NCBI GenBank assembly: GCA_022376465.1
Contig: JACDTU010000003.1
Location: forward strand, 930,001 to 994,000
Length of the DNA stretch: 64,000 nucleotides
Direction of reading: 5' to 3'
Source of the DNA: Cubamyces lactineus
Taxonomy: Eukaryota > Basidiomycota > Agaricomycetes > Polyporales > Polyporaceae
Part shown: piece after piece, positions 33,775 through 46,402 of the stretch
How positions within the stretch are numbered: position 1 is the first letter of the stretch
Layout: the number at the start of each line of letters is the position of its first letter
Program-made: the position numbers and the translations under genes
Notes under the pieces: model-generated
What the model was told of the DNA's origin: nothing
The model's database searches: none
The model's input: the letters and a program-made list of their open reading frames with translations, nothing else

Positions 33775-35187
33775 CTATAAGACGTCCTTGAGATTGGTCT
33801 GTCCCGAGCCCCTCTCTAGGGGCTTTGGCTGATTTGGTGCAGGTTTCCAGCCGATCTACGCGCGCCGAGATCAGCGTCGTTAAAGCACATTGTGAGCGAC
33901 AAAGATACTACTGACCACGTAGATGACCTGGAAGGTTGCAGGCACGCTACCATCCTCGTGTCCATGCAACTCTGTCTGGAGGTCAGCGAATTCATACATC
34001 GAGGAATTAGAGCGTAAACGCACCCTTATAAATAGCAGATGCGGCGGCGAGTGTGTCGCGATGAATGAAGTGTCGCCTACGCACAGCTGAGGATGAGGTG
34101 GTGGGAGGCATAGGAACATTGCGCCTACCTGCCGACGACAGCATTGTTCTCACCCATATCCTGCAAATCTTCCATAAGCTCCCACATGGAAGGATATGCG
34201 ACCTTGACTTCGTCAACGTCTACAGTTAGGAGGGTGAAACCAGCTCGTCCCAACAGATTAGACATGTCTCGCGAGTCTGCACGGCGACATATTGAACTCT
34301 CTATTTCTCCTCCTAGTTGTAGCCACTTACCGGTCATAGGTGAGACATGAGGCGAAATACCGCCTTCACGCTCTACCTCAGCTAATTGGAGAGAAGTCCT
34401 CAGTTCGAAAAGCGTGTCGCCCCCAAACAGTGCACCAAGGAATACACCGTCTGGTTTCAAGGCTTCCCTGATCTGCACAAGGACGCCAGGAAGGTCATTC
34501 ACCCAATGTAAACTGAGGCAGGATACGATTGCTTCTTGTGAGTTCGGCGGAATGGCTTGCAGTAAGTTCTCTTCGTCTGCATGTATGCGCTCAACCTCGA
34601 CTGCATTGAGTTGCAGTCAGCAAAGCGGAGGCGGCAGGAAAGACAGGTTGTGTACCGTCAAACGCAGTGTCCGGGTCCCTATGAAGCAGCTTTTCTGTGC
34701 GAACACTTCAACGACATAACATGGGGATTGGAGTATGAGCAGTTACCGCTAGAATCTAGCAGGATAGCTTTCCCGGTCGTCTCTGCATCCAGGAGCTTAG
34801 AGAAATGGCCGGAGCCTGATCCTAAATCAAGCACCGTGTTGAACTTCCGTTTGATGTCCTATGGAGCCACAGTTCATCATGGTTTGGGTCGGGTTTTGTG
34901 TGTGAGCTAGGACAGCAAGGATGTACCTGGAAACGCTCTATCATTCTGTCCGCGATCTCATCGCGAACATAGTCCACTGTCCGACTACGCGCCCCGCCGT
35001 CGCGCGCAGCTGCGCGGTCCTTCTGGATGCGTTTCACATTGCGGTCAAACACCTGAAAGGGACCAACGGAGGTAGGATTGACAGGCGAGGAAGACGAGAC
35101 GGAGGCATATGCCTGAGCTCGAATCGACGAAGGGTGTGCCAGGTGTTTCCGCGCGAGACTGAGCATGACGGTGAGTGTAGGTAGCAT
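33775..35187 (-). CDS. NDUFAF5-like mitochondrial methyltransferase-fold protein
   Basis: SAM-dependent methyltransferase-fold family that includes NDUFAF5, the complex I assembly factor (arginine hydroxylase on an NDUFS7-type subunit in animals). ATG at 35187; the Arg/Ser/Ala-rich start [20 protein letters not shown] looks like a mitochondrial presequence. Then [33 protein letters not shown], the SAM motif [124 protein letters not shown] and the terminal [17 protein letters not shown]. The last exon follows a GT-AG intron after VIYV and ends with TAG at 33777-33775. About five to six introns. Overlapping 3' UTRs with TRM10 are very likely. Confidence 0.88.
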
Positions 35188-35333
35188 TAAGCGCCCGTGA
35201 TCGACGCGACTCGCGACGCGAATGGCTTAGTCAGCAATTTACTCTCCCGAGCTCGTCCACTGCGCGAGAGCCGTCTCTCGCTCGAATTCCTACCATCTTC
35301 TTGCTGTCTCCCTCTTGCAACCCCTGCTTGGAT

Positions 35334-38300
35334 ATGAATAATGGGCATGCGAGCCAAACAAACGCGTATCCGACGAACGAAGTTGTACCTTTCGCGCCAA
35401 ACTCAGTAGTCACGCCGGAGGACTATCAGACAAACCTCCAGCGTATACAGCAAGCTAAAGCGGCGTTGGCCTTCTATGAGCAGCAAAATGACCAGGGACT
35501 GCAACGTTACTATGCAGAGAGACAAGCACTGGAGCAGCAGATCGAACAGGGCAGACTCGCGGCGTACGTCTCTGTGGTTCATGGCAAGGAGAATATCGAT
35601 CGCTGACCACCTCTGTGCCTCGTTAGCCTGAGGCTAGCTCAATTGCAGGGGCCACCAGCAGCGTACGCGCATTTTACGCGTTTTAAGGAGTCTTGTTGAC
35701 CTGTAAACTTGCAGTGTTTTCTCTGCTCCGCCGGTAGCAGTCGCGGGTCCGTCAACCGCAAGCACTTCTCAAGCGCACTTCGCCCCCACATACCAGACTT
35801 CGTCAAGGACGCCTGCGGTAACCGAGTTACCAACCAGCGCGCAGATCGTTGAGGTCCCAAGCCCTCGGGTATGTTTAGTTTCTTGTAGTTGTATCTCACC
35901 CCTCATGTTCCGCATCAGGTCGGTGGGCCCGTTCCGAACGACTCTTCTGCGCGCACCGATCACAGGTACGGAACACAACAGACTCCTCTGTCCGTTCAAG
36001 GAAGTACCTCGGCGCCCCAACAATATGTCAACGCAGGACGGCTGGTCAATAGCAATATGGCGACTCAACATGCTGCTACATCGTCGGGAAGCGCGGTCAA
36101 CAATTCAAGCAGGTATATGGGCTCAAATCGACAATCATATCAGAGGGTAGCAGCAAATGCACAAGCAAATCAGTCAATGCTCAACCGGACTACGCAGCAG
36201 CAACAGCAGCAGCCCTCAGTGCCTCAAGAGTCTCAGCCCGCAAATAGACGCAGTTCTACACAGGCTACCCCTCAGGCACCCCAACGACATCCGCTACCGC
36301 CCGTCCCGCCCGTCTCCAACGCTGGGACTTCGAGTAGGTGGACACATTTGCTCACTGTGCGCTGTCACTGACAACCCGGCTAAAACTAGGGCAACAGCAC
36401 ACACATCCGCCCCAGGTTGCTTCAGCGTCCCAGCAGCCTAGGTACGGCTCTACTTTTTCGTCCTTGGACGGGGCATTAGGTCCCGCATCGAGTTCTACTC
36501 CCGAGAGCGTGCCTCATGCGAAGGTCACCTATTCCTCCAGACATTCCGCTCGCGCGCCACAGGACATCAGTCAGCAAGTTACGCAACCGACTGGTGTCGA
36601 TCCGCATGATGAGCAGCAGCTGTTCCAATTCTTCAAGGTAGGTCTTCGTCATCTCATTCGTTCTATTGGTATTAATGGCTACGCGACAGCAAGTGGGCCC
36701 AGCGACAGTGCAGAGGCTGATGATCCAAGTTTTGAACATTGTCGCGCGGAAACAAAGTGGAGGTGGCATTACTGCCTCCGAAGAGGTGCTGAAGTCCCAA
36801 TTGAACGACCATCTGCAGCAAGCGTGCGAAGTCATCTCTGAGAGACTCAAGGTACTTGGTTCTTCGCTTTGTCGAGTGCCCATCTCCTGATCGCTTCGCA
36901 GAAACACTCGATTGTCGAGCTGAAAGAGCTGTTCATCAAATTCTTCAACATTCTCAAAATTGGTCGTGAGCAGGCCCGAGGTACGTCTGTCTTATTGAAC
37001 ATATCGCTGCAGACTAACAATGACTACAGCGTATGAGACTACGATCAGAAACGCAATGTCAGCTGAACACCCACTTCCAGCACAGCTTTCTGCCCCCCTC
37101 CCGAACGGAGCTTCGCCACAAATACCTTCTGCACCACAAGTGCAGCCTGTCGCTTCCACTTCGAGGATCCCCGTACCCGCGTCCTCGCCGCCAACGGCAG
37201 TCCCGCCGAATGCCACGATTGCCACGAGCCGCAATGCAGCCGTATCGCAGGATACCCCTCAAACGCAATCCGTATCATCTATTACCGCTCGCAATGTTCC
37301 TGAAGCCGTGCAGCCCCCCGCTTCTGCTCGTCCTACCATGCCCTCAGGACCACAACAGCAGACCCGGCTGCAATGGTATGTTCCCCGGGATCCTACCATG
37401 GCCGTCGCGTACCGGGATGCGCAAGGGTTCATCCGCTATATGTTTCCGCCCACCGGTCTGCAACAACCCCATGCGGCGTCTGGCACCACTCCAACCGTAG
37501 GCACAGCTGTGCCTTCGTTTGTGCAGGGCGCTTCAAGCCGAGCAAGGCCAGCGCCTCTGCAAACGTCGCCAGCCCCGCCGGCGACCGGCGCGACTCCAGA
37601 GAAAGCGCAGGACCGCCCGCAGAGTCCGTGGACGCCAGAGAAAGCTGACCGGAGCAGGCTCGCGCACGATATCATGCGTTCGCTTGGGCAGCCGAGGGGC
37701 TCGTTCGGAGATCCGCTCATTCGCTCGCCCACGAAGCCTGCAGAGCCTTATACGTTCGAGTCTGCTCAGGCTAGCGGGAGCAACAAGAGGAAACCGTCTG
37801 CAGAGCCGGGCGAAGCTACGCCGTCGAAACGACAACGAGCTAAAGAACTGGAACCCACTCCTACACCTGCCTCTGCCTCTGCCTCTGCTCCTGCTCCTGC
37901 TCCTGTCCTCAATGCAGCGCAGCCGGAGATCCCATCGCCAGAAGTCATTGACCTCACGAGCTCCACAAGCTCGGAGACGGTTACGGTCGCGGAGCCGATG
38001 CGCACGTCCCCGGACGCAGCTCCTGCGTCTATCGACGACCCGAAGACCGATCTCCCGATGCGTACGTCCGAGGAGCCGGGTGATACGGCGGTGCCCATTC
38101 CTGCAGTGGAGCGAGCGACGAGCATCGTCTCGACCGAGAGTGCGGATGTTGACAAGGTACACGCAACGATGCTCGCGGAGGCGGAGGTCCCAGAATCTGT
38201 AGCGTCGGAGCCGCCTTCGTCCGCCAAATCAGCCTCGCCTCCTGCCGTACCCCAGGCCGCAGACGCCATCGACCTCCCGTCTGTGGACGACCGCTTGTTC

Positions 38301-40599
38301 CCTATTGAGAGCGCGCCCGAGCTGGCAGACGCGTCGGCAGCGCCTGAACCGACACGATCCCCGCCACCTCCTGCGGAACCAGAGGGGACAAAGTCCGTCT
38401 CCCCCAGTCGTAATAAGGTCCCGCTATTCCTGCCTTCGCCTTCAAGTTCGCCGGATGCGTCGGGCTCCGGGGCTCTGGAAGAGTCTCAACCTGCTCTGCA
38501 AGACGGGGAGGACGTGCTTTCCGACGGTGAAGCGGCGCCACGGCTGCCGTACGGACATAAAGGGAAGGGTAAAGCGCGGCAGATGTCGGTCGACATCGAC
38601 TTGACGGAGGCGTCCAACGCGGCATCCACCTCTCCGCCGCCCAGCGCGAGAAGGTCGCACGCGGTGTACGTAGCGGTGCCGCCGTTGCCGGCGTATGCGC
38701 GACGTCTGCGCGAGGCAGGCACTGCGAGCACCAGCGCGAGCGTGAGCGACAGCGAGGAGTCCGTGGACGAGCTTGCGCAATGGAATGGTATGTTTCCTGA
38801 CACTACCGGTGTTATGAAGGTCGCCTGACATTCATTTCGTAGACGAAGAGGAGAAGAGAGGTGTGTACGATACTGAACCTGTCCTACGTGGGCGTGTGAC
38901 GTCAACTAACTATACTATAGAGGAAGAGATGCGGGCGGCAGCGCAGATCGCGTATGACCGGATGCGTGAAGCGCCGTGCCAGTGGCACGGGTGCGGCGCC
39001 GTGCTAAACTCGCTGTCGACGTTGCAGAAGCACGCAGCGCTGCATGCGACCGATAACGAGGAATGGGTGCGTCCTTTGTTTCTTGTCGCTTCTTGCCTAT
39101 GGCTTCTAGTGTCCCCGGTCGCGGGCCCGGGGACGATCCATCAGTATATGGGTGATAGCGGCGACGGCAACAGACTGACGCGGACGGGTGCCAATTTCCA
39201 GGGCACGTACGCTTGCCGGTGGCAGAACTGCCCGCATAGATTCTCGGACGAGGCGAAGCTGGCGCGACACCTTCGGAAGCACGCGACGGTGCCGTTGCCC
39301 TGTGCCTACGAAGGTCAGTTACCCCTTGGCGCTATGGACGTGTGACCATACTGAGCTGCTGTCGCGCTTGTTTCCGCTCCAGGGTGCGACGCGAGCTTCA
39401 ACACGCAGGAGGCCTTTTTGGCGTACTTCAAGTCGAGCAAGCACCGAGACAGCCCGCTCCGCAGAACACCATCACCTTTCCCTCCACCAGAGAACAGGCC
39501 GGCGCTGTCGCCGTTGCCCGACAACGTTCCGGCATATTTGGCTGTAACGCGGCGCGTCTCGCGACATCCGATCTCGAAGGAGCGGCATCAGTGGCTCGGA
39601 CCGAAGGTCGTTATCACCTCTGTCACCTCTGCGCCCCTTGCATCACCTTCCTTCCTTTCATTCTTCCGCTCGCGACTCGCGCGCTGACACGTTTCGTAAC
39701 CCTGGCAGGTGCTCGAGAACCTGACCGCGTTCAAATACAGCGGCGGGCGCTCGAACGCGGCGCTGCCCTCGCGCGGGTCGCGCCGCCTCGCGGAGAAGGT
39801 CGCCGCGGCGGAGCTCGCGGGGGTCACGCCCGACGCGGCGCTCGAGCAGATCAAGCGGTGGATCGACGACGAGTACCTCTCGTTCGCGGACGGGTACGAC
39901 GCGTCGCGCCGTCCGTGGCTGCGGTGCGCGGACATCCCGTCGCAGGAGGTCACGCAGCTCGTCGACGCGGGGCTCGTGCTGTGGCCTGCGGAGGACGATC
40001 AGAAGGCGGACGCGGAAGAGGAGGAGCGGGCGCGCGCTAGGCCGGGCGGACCAGAAGCAGACGATACGGATGGACGCGCCGAGGATGCGGCGGACGATTC
40101 GAAGGACGCGAACGCGAGTGGGGATCGCCAGCCTGGCGGTCTCCATCAGCCACCAGAACCGACCCCGGGCCCATCTGGCGTTGATGGCGAGGGCGCAGGT
40201 GACAACGAAGCGGGAGGCGTGGATCAGCAGCTGGAGCTGGCAGAGGAGGACGTCAGTGATGGAGGGCGACAGCGGGGACAGATGCAGACAGCGTCAGACG
40301 GCGAAGGAAAGGAAGACGACGCTCCTGGTCCTGGGACAGGGCTGGCGTCAGGAGGAGGTGACCGCGTAGCAGATGGAGATGGAGATGCCGCCGGCGAGGG
40401 CAGATCCAAACTGCCCGAGCGATCGAGCGTGGCTTCGGACGTTCAGGAGGAGACGGAGGTTGTTGCTGTCGCGCGCCCTCCTCCGCCTGCTGTCCCCCCG
40501 CCGACCGATCGTGGTGGCGGCGCGACGACGACACAGCCGTGGCCTGTGTGGCCGCCACCGCCTCGGCGCGACGAGGACGCGGTCGAGTCGCTCTTGTGA
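35334..40599 (+). CDS. Large C2H2 zinc-finger protein, unrecognised family
   Basis: Exons run from ATG 35334 (MNNGHASQTNAYP) to the TGA at 40597-40599, with about ten introns. The N-terminal Gln-rich coiled-coil (QRIQQAKAALAFYEQQND) is followed by a Ser/Gln/Pro-rich region with a polyQ run, a helical segment (TVQRLMIQVLNIVARKQ, then HSIVELKELFIKFFNILK), a roughly 600-residue Pro/Ser/Ala-rich linker in one exon (37030-38828), and two C2H2 fingers: CQWHGCGAVLNSLSTLQKH (near 38977) and CRWQNCPHRFSDEAKLARHL (near 39214). A third, CAYEG/CDASFNTQEAFLAYF, is split by an intron and degenerate. The C-terminal block (LEQIKRWIDDEYLSFADGYD) is followed by an acidic tail. The layout suggests a chromatin or transcription factor. 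Exon boundaries in 35580-36910 are approximate. Confidence 0.75.
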
Positions 40600-40996
40600 C
40601 GTATCCTGTTGTTGGAATTCTTGGATTGGGCACGGCCTGTACGACAGACGCACGTATGGTTACGGCATGTATGTAGATATATGTGTAGGTAGTGCGCATT
40701 GGAAGAGACGAGTCGAAAGACGGAAAGATAGACTAGGACGCGTCTGGGAGGGATCAAGAGGAGAGGGTGATAGGATCTTGTTCTGGTGATGGGAGAGCGT
40801 CTGGCTGGGATCAATCCGTGGATTGTCGCAGCGACCGGTGCGAGGGCAGGGAGGAACGACGAGGAGAAGCGCAAGGGAACAAGTGGACACACCGCACTCT
40901 CGTCCTCCCGTCATCTCCCCGCGACATCCGACGTCCGACTCCCCATCTGCCCGCAGTCCGCTCCTTCCTCTTCCCATGTTCCTCTCCGCCCTGTAA
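40600..40996. other. Intergenic region
   Basis: About 400 bp between two co-directional genes; C/T-rich on the plus strand from about 40900 toward the next start codon. No other feature recognised. Confidence 0.5.
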
Positions 40997-43900
40997 ATGC
41001 TTTCTTCCTCCTCCTCCCCGCCCTCTTCCTTTCCCGCTTCCGCCGTTGCCGCCGCCGTCGACAACGCCCACCACTCCCCGCCCACCATGCAGGCCCTCCC
41101 CGGCCCTGGCTACATATCCGCCCGCTCCGCCGAGGTCATCCTCTCCGACGTCCGCCCCATCAAGCTCAAGCCCGAGGCCCTCCAGTCCGTCAACGTCCTC
41201 CTCGACGAGTTCCTTTACAGCATCCTCAGCGTCTCCCGCTCCCTCGCAACCGACAAGCTCAAGGCTGCGCTTCTCAAGGTTCTCCCGACCAACCTTGGCA
41301 AAGAGGCGCTCCTCGAGGCAGAGGTCGAGTTGAAGGCTTATTGGGAACGCACCACCTCCGCCCGCTCACCCAGCGCCGCGCGCAACGGAGACCATGCTCA
41401 ATTTGACCTACAGTGGTCGTTCGAGGTACGTCTGTCCACCAGCTCTTCCGCTCTCCGTTCCGTGCGCCGTCGTAGGCGTCCTCACACCGCCCCCGTCTGC
41501 TCCGCGCCAGCTTCTCCGGCTCAAATGCGAAGCCTACTCTACGATGAACGACTCGGACGAAGACGCAGAGGCCGAGAAGCGTTTGCAGCAGAGGATGGAG
41601 GCCGCTGGCTCTTCATCTCCGCCCAACCCTGCTTTATTGGCTCCGGCTGCGCTCTATCTCACGGCAATCCTCGAGTACGTGCCTATCCGTCTCGTAACTA
41701 CTTCTTGTTGACTTCACGGTGCTTTCGTAACATAGAGCCATTTGCGAGTACGTGTCCTGTCATATTCATAATGTCCTGTCGCTGGCATTCCTGACATTGG
41801 CGTAGACATGTGCTGTCAAATGTAAGCCGTGTGGCCGCGAGAGATAGCGGTCGCACACTTGCTACCGTTCAAGATCTCTTCACCGCGCTCGGCGAAGACG
41901 ACGCGCTCTACGGCACCGTGAAGTCAATGAAAGGTGCTCACCTCCGCGAATGCCCCCGAATTCTCGTTTGCTCATTTACGGCACCTTCTAGTGTTTGAAC
42001 AGATCGAATCATTGTCCAAAGCTCAGCGCCCCCGCCGAAGCAAGTCCTTCTCCCGAAGTACTGACAAGGTCGTTTCCCGCACGTCGACGTCCTCCCCGAC
42101 GCCATCCAAGGCGCGCATGTCGGTGGACTCGACGAGGTCGAATGCGCCAACAGTCGTGGGGTCGAACGAATCGCGACGAACGTCGATGGAGAAAGCAAAA
42201 GCCGTGAAGATTTTCCACAACCGTAGCTTAAGCGACCGCGGTAGGGATGAGCCGGCAGTTGCCGGGGCCTTAGCGCGATCACAGAGCGAAATTGGGATCA
42301 ACCGCGAGTACCAGGAGTTCGAGGCGAGTCTCCCCCCGCGTGTTCTCACCTATTTACTCTTCGTTGACGACCGCGACGTTCTTCTCAGCAGGACGACGAG
42401 GAGCTCCAGCAGGAGTTCGACGAGCTCATGCGTTCCGGCGCGACGATGAAGGTATCCCTCACCCCGGACCGGCTCAAGAGCATGGAGGTACGTGATCTCC
42501 GGGCGCTTCTTGTTGATGTTTGCGCGCGCTCTGACGGCGGGTGAAGGTATACAAGCAGGAGAGGACCGAGCGCGAGCGTGGGGCCCGCCGGGCACCCCAG
42601 GGCGCAGAGAAGGTCCCCGATGGTGGCGCGGCGGCGGGCGAGCCAAAACGGGGGGCAAATGGCCGACCACCTCTTCGCCACGTGGACTCTATCGTCGAGG
42701 ACGACGAGGAGTCGGGCAGCCAGAACCACCTCAACCCCTCCACTTCCTCCGCCGCGCCAGCGTTCCAGTCCAACGCTGCTTCCGCCCGGATGCGCAACAC
42801 ATCCTTCACTGCTCAGCCCAGCCCCGTGATGGCCAGGGCGAACGACCAACGGCTCCGCTCCATCTCCATCTCCAACGTCCCCCATCCGCGCCATGAAGAT
42901 GGCATCACGCGCAAAACGCCTGCAAAACCATCGGTCAGGACGGGCTTGCAGAACGCCATGCCTCCCCCCACGAGCCAGCCTGGGGTGCCGAAGCGGACGA
43001 GGAAGATGGGCAGGAACAGGGAGTCGATGGACTTGGACGATATCATGAACGGGTCTGACGGTGAGGACGCTTCTGTTGTCGCGGACGATGAGCCCTCCTC
43101 CGTCCCCATGCCCCCTCTGCGTAGTCCTACGTCTTCACGCGGCTCGGATCCTATGTCTCCGCGGAAACCACACGTTTCGCGGGCGGCGCAGGACCTCATC
43201 GCCTTCCTCGAGGCGGGCCCGCCCGAAGAGCCGGCGTACAACCCGAGCATGAACGCGAGCGTGATCTCGTTCGAGTCGACGAAGACCCGCTCCGGGCGAC
43301 TGCAGCGCATGATGTCGCGCTTGACCCTCGGCGGCTCGAAGGAGAGCCTGAGCGGGGGCAGTATCCCGGAGGAGATGGGAGGAGTTACCGCGACCCCGAA
43401 GACTCCCCGGAGCCTTTCGCGCAAGGGCTCGAGCAAGGTCGCGCTCAATACGCCTCCGCCCTCGTTTAAGGCGTCGTCCCTGGCCTCGAAGCGGTCCATT
43501 CCGGACGTGTTAGGCATGCAGCCGTACCCGAACGTCATCGTTGCGACACCTCCACCCCGGCCAGTCCTGCAGACGTCCTCGTCGATCTCCACAGAACCTC
43601 CTTCCACTACGTCGTCTTCGCACACCTCGCGCGAGGACGTCTCGTCGCAGGCCCCGAGCCTTACGCGCAGGTCGACGCGCAAAGCCGTGCCCCAGTTCGA
43701 CGAGACCGCCCTCTCTCCCTCGAGCTCTACCACCCAGGAGGACACGAGGCCGCACACGAACGGGTACCGTAACAGCCCAGACAGCTCGACGCCCACCTCT
43801 CCGACCGTCGTGCGGAAGCCAGTTCCGCTCAACGGCCACCCTGTGAAGATCGACACTTCAGAAGCGTCGCTCCATCCTTCTCGCAGCATCACCTCTCCTT

Positions 43901-44556
43901 CCTCCATGGTTGACCGCAAATCGCCCCGCAGCCACTCTAAAGCAGAGAGCGGCTACGCCTCGCGTTCTGCATCGCGCAGCCCAGTCACGCCCTCGGAGCG
44001 TCTGCCTCAACCACCACCTCCCCCCGCTGCACCCGCCATCCCGCCGTCCGAAGTGGAAGACCTGCGCCGCTTGCTGGGCGCGGCGACCTCCGCGGACGAA
44101 TGTCGGCTGCTCGTCGACATGTTCCTCGCGAAGACGGGGCTTGCGCCGAAGACCGCGGCACCACCGGCCGCCGAGCCCGCAGCCAAGTCGCCCGCGGCGA
44201 CGCTCGAGGACGCGCTCGAGCTCGCGCGGCGGGGCGACGACGAGATTGAGCGCGGGTTAGTGGCACTGTTCTTGGGCGGCGGAGGGGGCCAGCACGTTGA
44301 TCCGAGCGCACGTTTGCAGGTGGAGGATGTCGATGTCAATGTCAATGTCGATGGCGATGGGCTTGGGCATGGGCTTGGGAACGGCAAGCCCGCTGCTGAG
44401 GCCGCAGCCGCGGGCGAGCCTGGATATGAGCTCGAGCTCGCCGCTGGTGCGGCTCTCGCTCTCGATGCCGACGCCCCCGTCGCCGGGCGGGCGGGAGGCG
44501 GGGGTGGGGGCTCCCGCCGGTCGTCCTTTCTTGCCCGCGATCCCCCCGCTTCATAG
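40997..44556 (+). CDS. Conserved N-terminal domain plus long Ser/Pro-rich protein, unknown function
   Basis: Starts at ATG 40997 or the in-frame ATG 41087 (MQALPGPGYISARSAEVILS). The first 110 residues are helical and look conserved: IKLKPEALQSVNVLLDEFLY, SILSVSRSLATDKLKAALLK, LPTNLGKEALLEAEVELKAY. After an intron, ALLAPAALYLTAILEAICEH, VLSNVSRVAARDSGRTLATV and QDLFTALGEDDALYGTVKSM resemble a histone-fold-like arrangement, but I cannot name the family. Several short introns (41425-42540) precede a long exon from about 42544 to 44556 that is Ser/Pro/Thr-rich with repeated basic RKS-type sites, ending in a helical EVEDLRRLLGAATSADECRL region and a low-complexity Ala/Gly tail. No catalytic motif seen. 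Probably a scaffold or regulator; function unknown. Confidence 0.65.
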
Positions 44557-44974
44557 AGGGAGCATAGACCCGCACGTCGTAAGCTTATACCGTATATACC
44601 TCCGCGGCCTCGGGTTGGATACGAGTACGTAGCTGACGGCCGACGGCCGCGGCTGTTGTGTGTTTTGGCTACCCCCCGCTGTTCTCCCCCTTCCTTGCTT
44701 CTGCCTCGACCACTCGTACTACCCGTACCACTAGCTATAGCTACTACCGTCGCTCCTGTCTCTCGCTCGCTCGCTGTGCAGTCCCGCTGTCTCACCACTA
44801 CCACTACTACCACCATTACCTTCCACTACCACTACCCATCGCTACCCCAGCTACCCCAGATCGATGATCCCCCACATTACCCTTCGTCTGCGGCTCCCCG
44901 TACAGTATTCATGTCCCATACTTGTGTTCTCGGTTGGTCGGCGTCTGGTATGCATGCCCCCCTCTCTCGAGCTC
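44557..44974. other. 3' region of the preceding gene, C/T-rich with CCACTA-type repeats
   Basis: Low-complexity plus-strand pyrimidine tract; ACTACCAC-type repeats at about 44795-44850. No gene seen. The next element is inserted at its right end. Confidence 0.5.
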
Positions 44975-44983
44975 CCTCTTACT
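44975..44983. repeat. 9 bp target-site duplication, left
   Basis: CCTCTTACT, identical to 46649-46657, immediately outside the long inverted repeat. Confidence 0.9.
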
Positions 44984-45368
44984 CAGGCTCCTAAAACCAG
45001 CACGTCCTTCGTGTTCTCGTTCCCTACATACCGATAGCGGGGTTTTTTGTGAATTACTTAATCGAGTATGTCAGCGCTTAATCATATGTCGGGCACGGAG
45101 AGTTACCATATCAGTCAGCAACAAGGGAAGAGAACACTATAGGACGGCTGGCCAAATTGTCAGGCCGAGGTTCCACCGAAAACGTTTCGCACCTGAAGCG
45201 CGCAAGAAAAGCCTCACAGGCGCTCAGGATTATTCCTCATCGCTAAGAACTCGCCTAGCTCGCCTACACGCGTACGTCGCGTAGGTAATGCAGCGCGCGC
45301 GCGCGACAGTGCTCGACGCGTCGCGATGCACGCATTCTGCTAGTATCGTAGGCTGGTCATTGACATGT
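44984..45368 (+). repeat. Left 385 bp terminal inverted repeat
   Basis: Compared base by base with 46264-46648: three mismatches, each C/T or G/A at a CpG. Contains an alternating GC run (about 45290-45305) and a CGTACG-rich palindromic stretch. Confidence 0.95.
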
Positions 45369-45459
45369 ATGTGTGGGACGCATTCTTGTAGATATTATAC
45401 AAGCACCTCCGAAGAATACAGGAGGAGGTCGTGCTTGAGCTCTACGATAGTGATGTAAC

Positions 45460-46402
45460 ATGTTCGCACGTATTGCTCTACAGATAATAGTGCAGACCAC
45501 CCTCAATGTATCTACAACCTTGCCCATGATGCTATCAGACACTCAGCTCCTCTCGCTTTGTGAACAGATAGATCGCCTAGACACAACGGTAGTAGACTGC
45601 ATGGTGTCACTGTTACGTGCCTGGCCGTCAGTCACCTCGTGCGGATCAGCAGCGATCGCACCTGGCAGTGTCCCATCCCTCCTGGACGCCCTCGACAAGA
45701 ACCCTGCTACTCACGACGAGATGTCAGATTGGGCATCGGACCTGCCGCCAAGAGATCCTCACATTAGTTCAACCAGAGGCCGGTCTACAATTGCATGCAG
45801 GAGCTGCTACAGAAGCCCAACTTGAGGCTTTCCAGATGGCGGAGCTCGCAAAACAGATGTGCGCCACTGTGCACACCCTCTGGGGCTTGTTACGGGTTCT
45901 ACCCGACTCTGACTCAGAACGGCGGGCACGGCGCCGCAGGAGGTATAGGACCGCTCGCCGCCGGAGACAGCGGCAGGCAGCAGGATCAAGTCAGGCAGCC
46001 TTACCTGCTACCAGTCGCATGGATGTCGATGGCCCAGGGGAGACGCATCACCGTCCTACAGCCACCGCGGAGACGACTGGTGCCACAATACAGCCATTGG
46101 GCATCGTACAGGGCAGGGGCACGGGGCAGTCACTCGGCGTGGACGAGGAGGATGCTCTATACGGGGGCGAAGAATTGCCGCTGGGAGCTCTCGATCAATA
46201 CTGGCAGCGCATTGAAGTCGGCGATGGTGGAGAGGAGGGCGGACCGTTGCGCAGGAGTGGCGAACATGTCAACGACCAGCCTACGATACTAGCAGAATGC
46301 GTGCGTCGCGACGCGTCGAGCACTGTCGCACGCGCGCGCTGCATTACCTACGCGACGTACGCGTGTAGGCGAGCTAGGCGAGTTCTTAGCGATGAGGAAT
46401 AA
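45460..46402 (+). CDS. Unknown passenger ORF in the inverted-repeat element, one-base frame change
   Basis: From ATG 45460 (a second ATG starts MLSDTQLLSLCEQIDRLD) one frame stays protein-like to about 45748 (SLLDALDKNPATHDEMSDWA). The +1 frame then takes over (QEILTLVQPEAGLQLHAGAA, AFQMAELAKQMCATVHTLWG, LLRVLPDSDSERRARRRRRY) and runs to a stop at 46400-46402, inside the right inverted repeat. The N-terminal half is helical, the middle has an Arg-rich nuclear-localisation-like block, and the C-terminal part is acidic (GVDEEDALYGGEELPLGAL). I recognise no family; it lacks a transposase DDE pattern. The frame change could be a mutation, a sequencing error or a frameshift site; no plausible intron was found at the switch. 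Confidence 0.45.

Noticed and set aside
39342..40040. 232-residue Arg/Gly-rich plus-strand frame
   Set aside because: Shadow of the zinc-finger gene in GC-rich sequence; the true frame continues to the stop at 40599.
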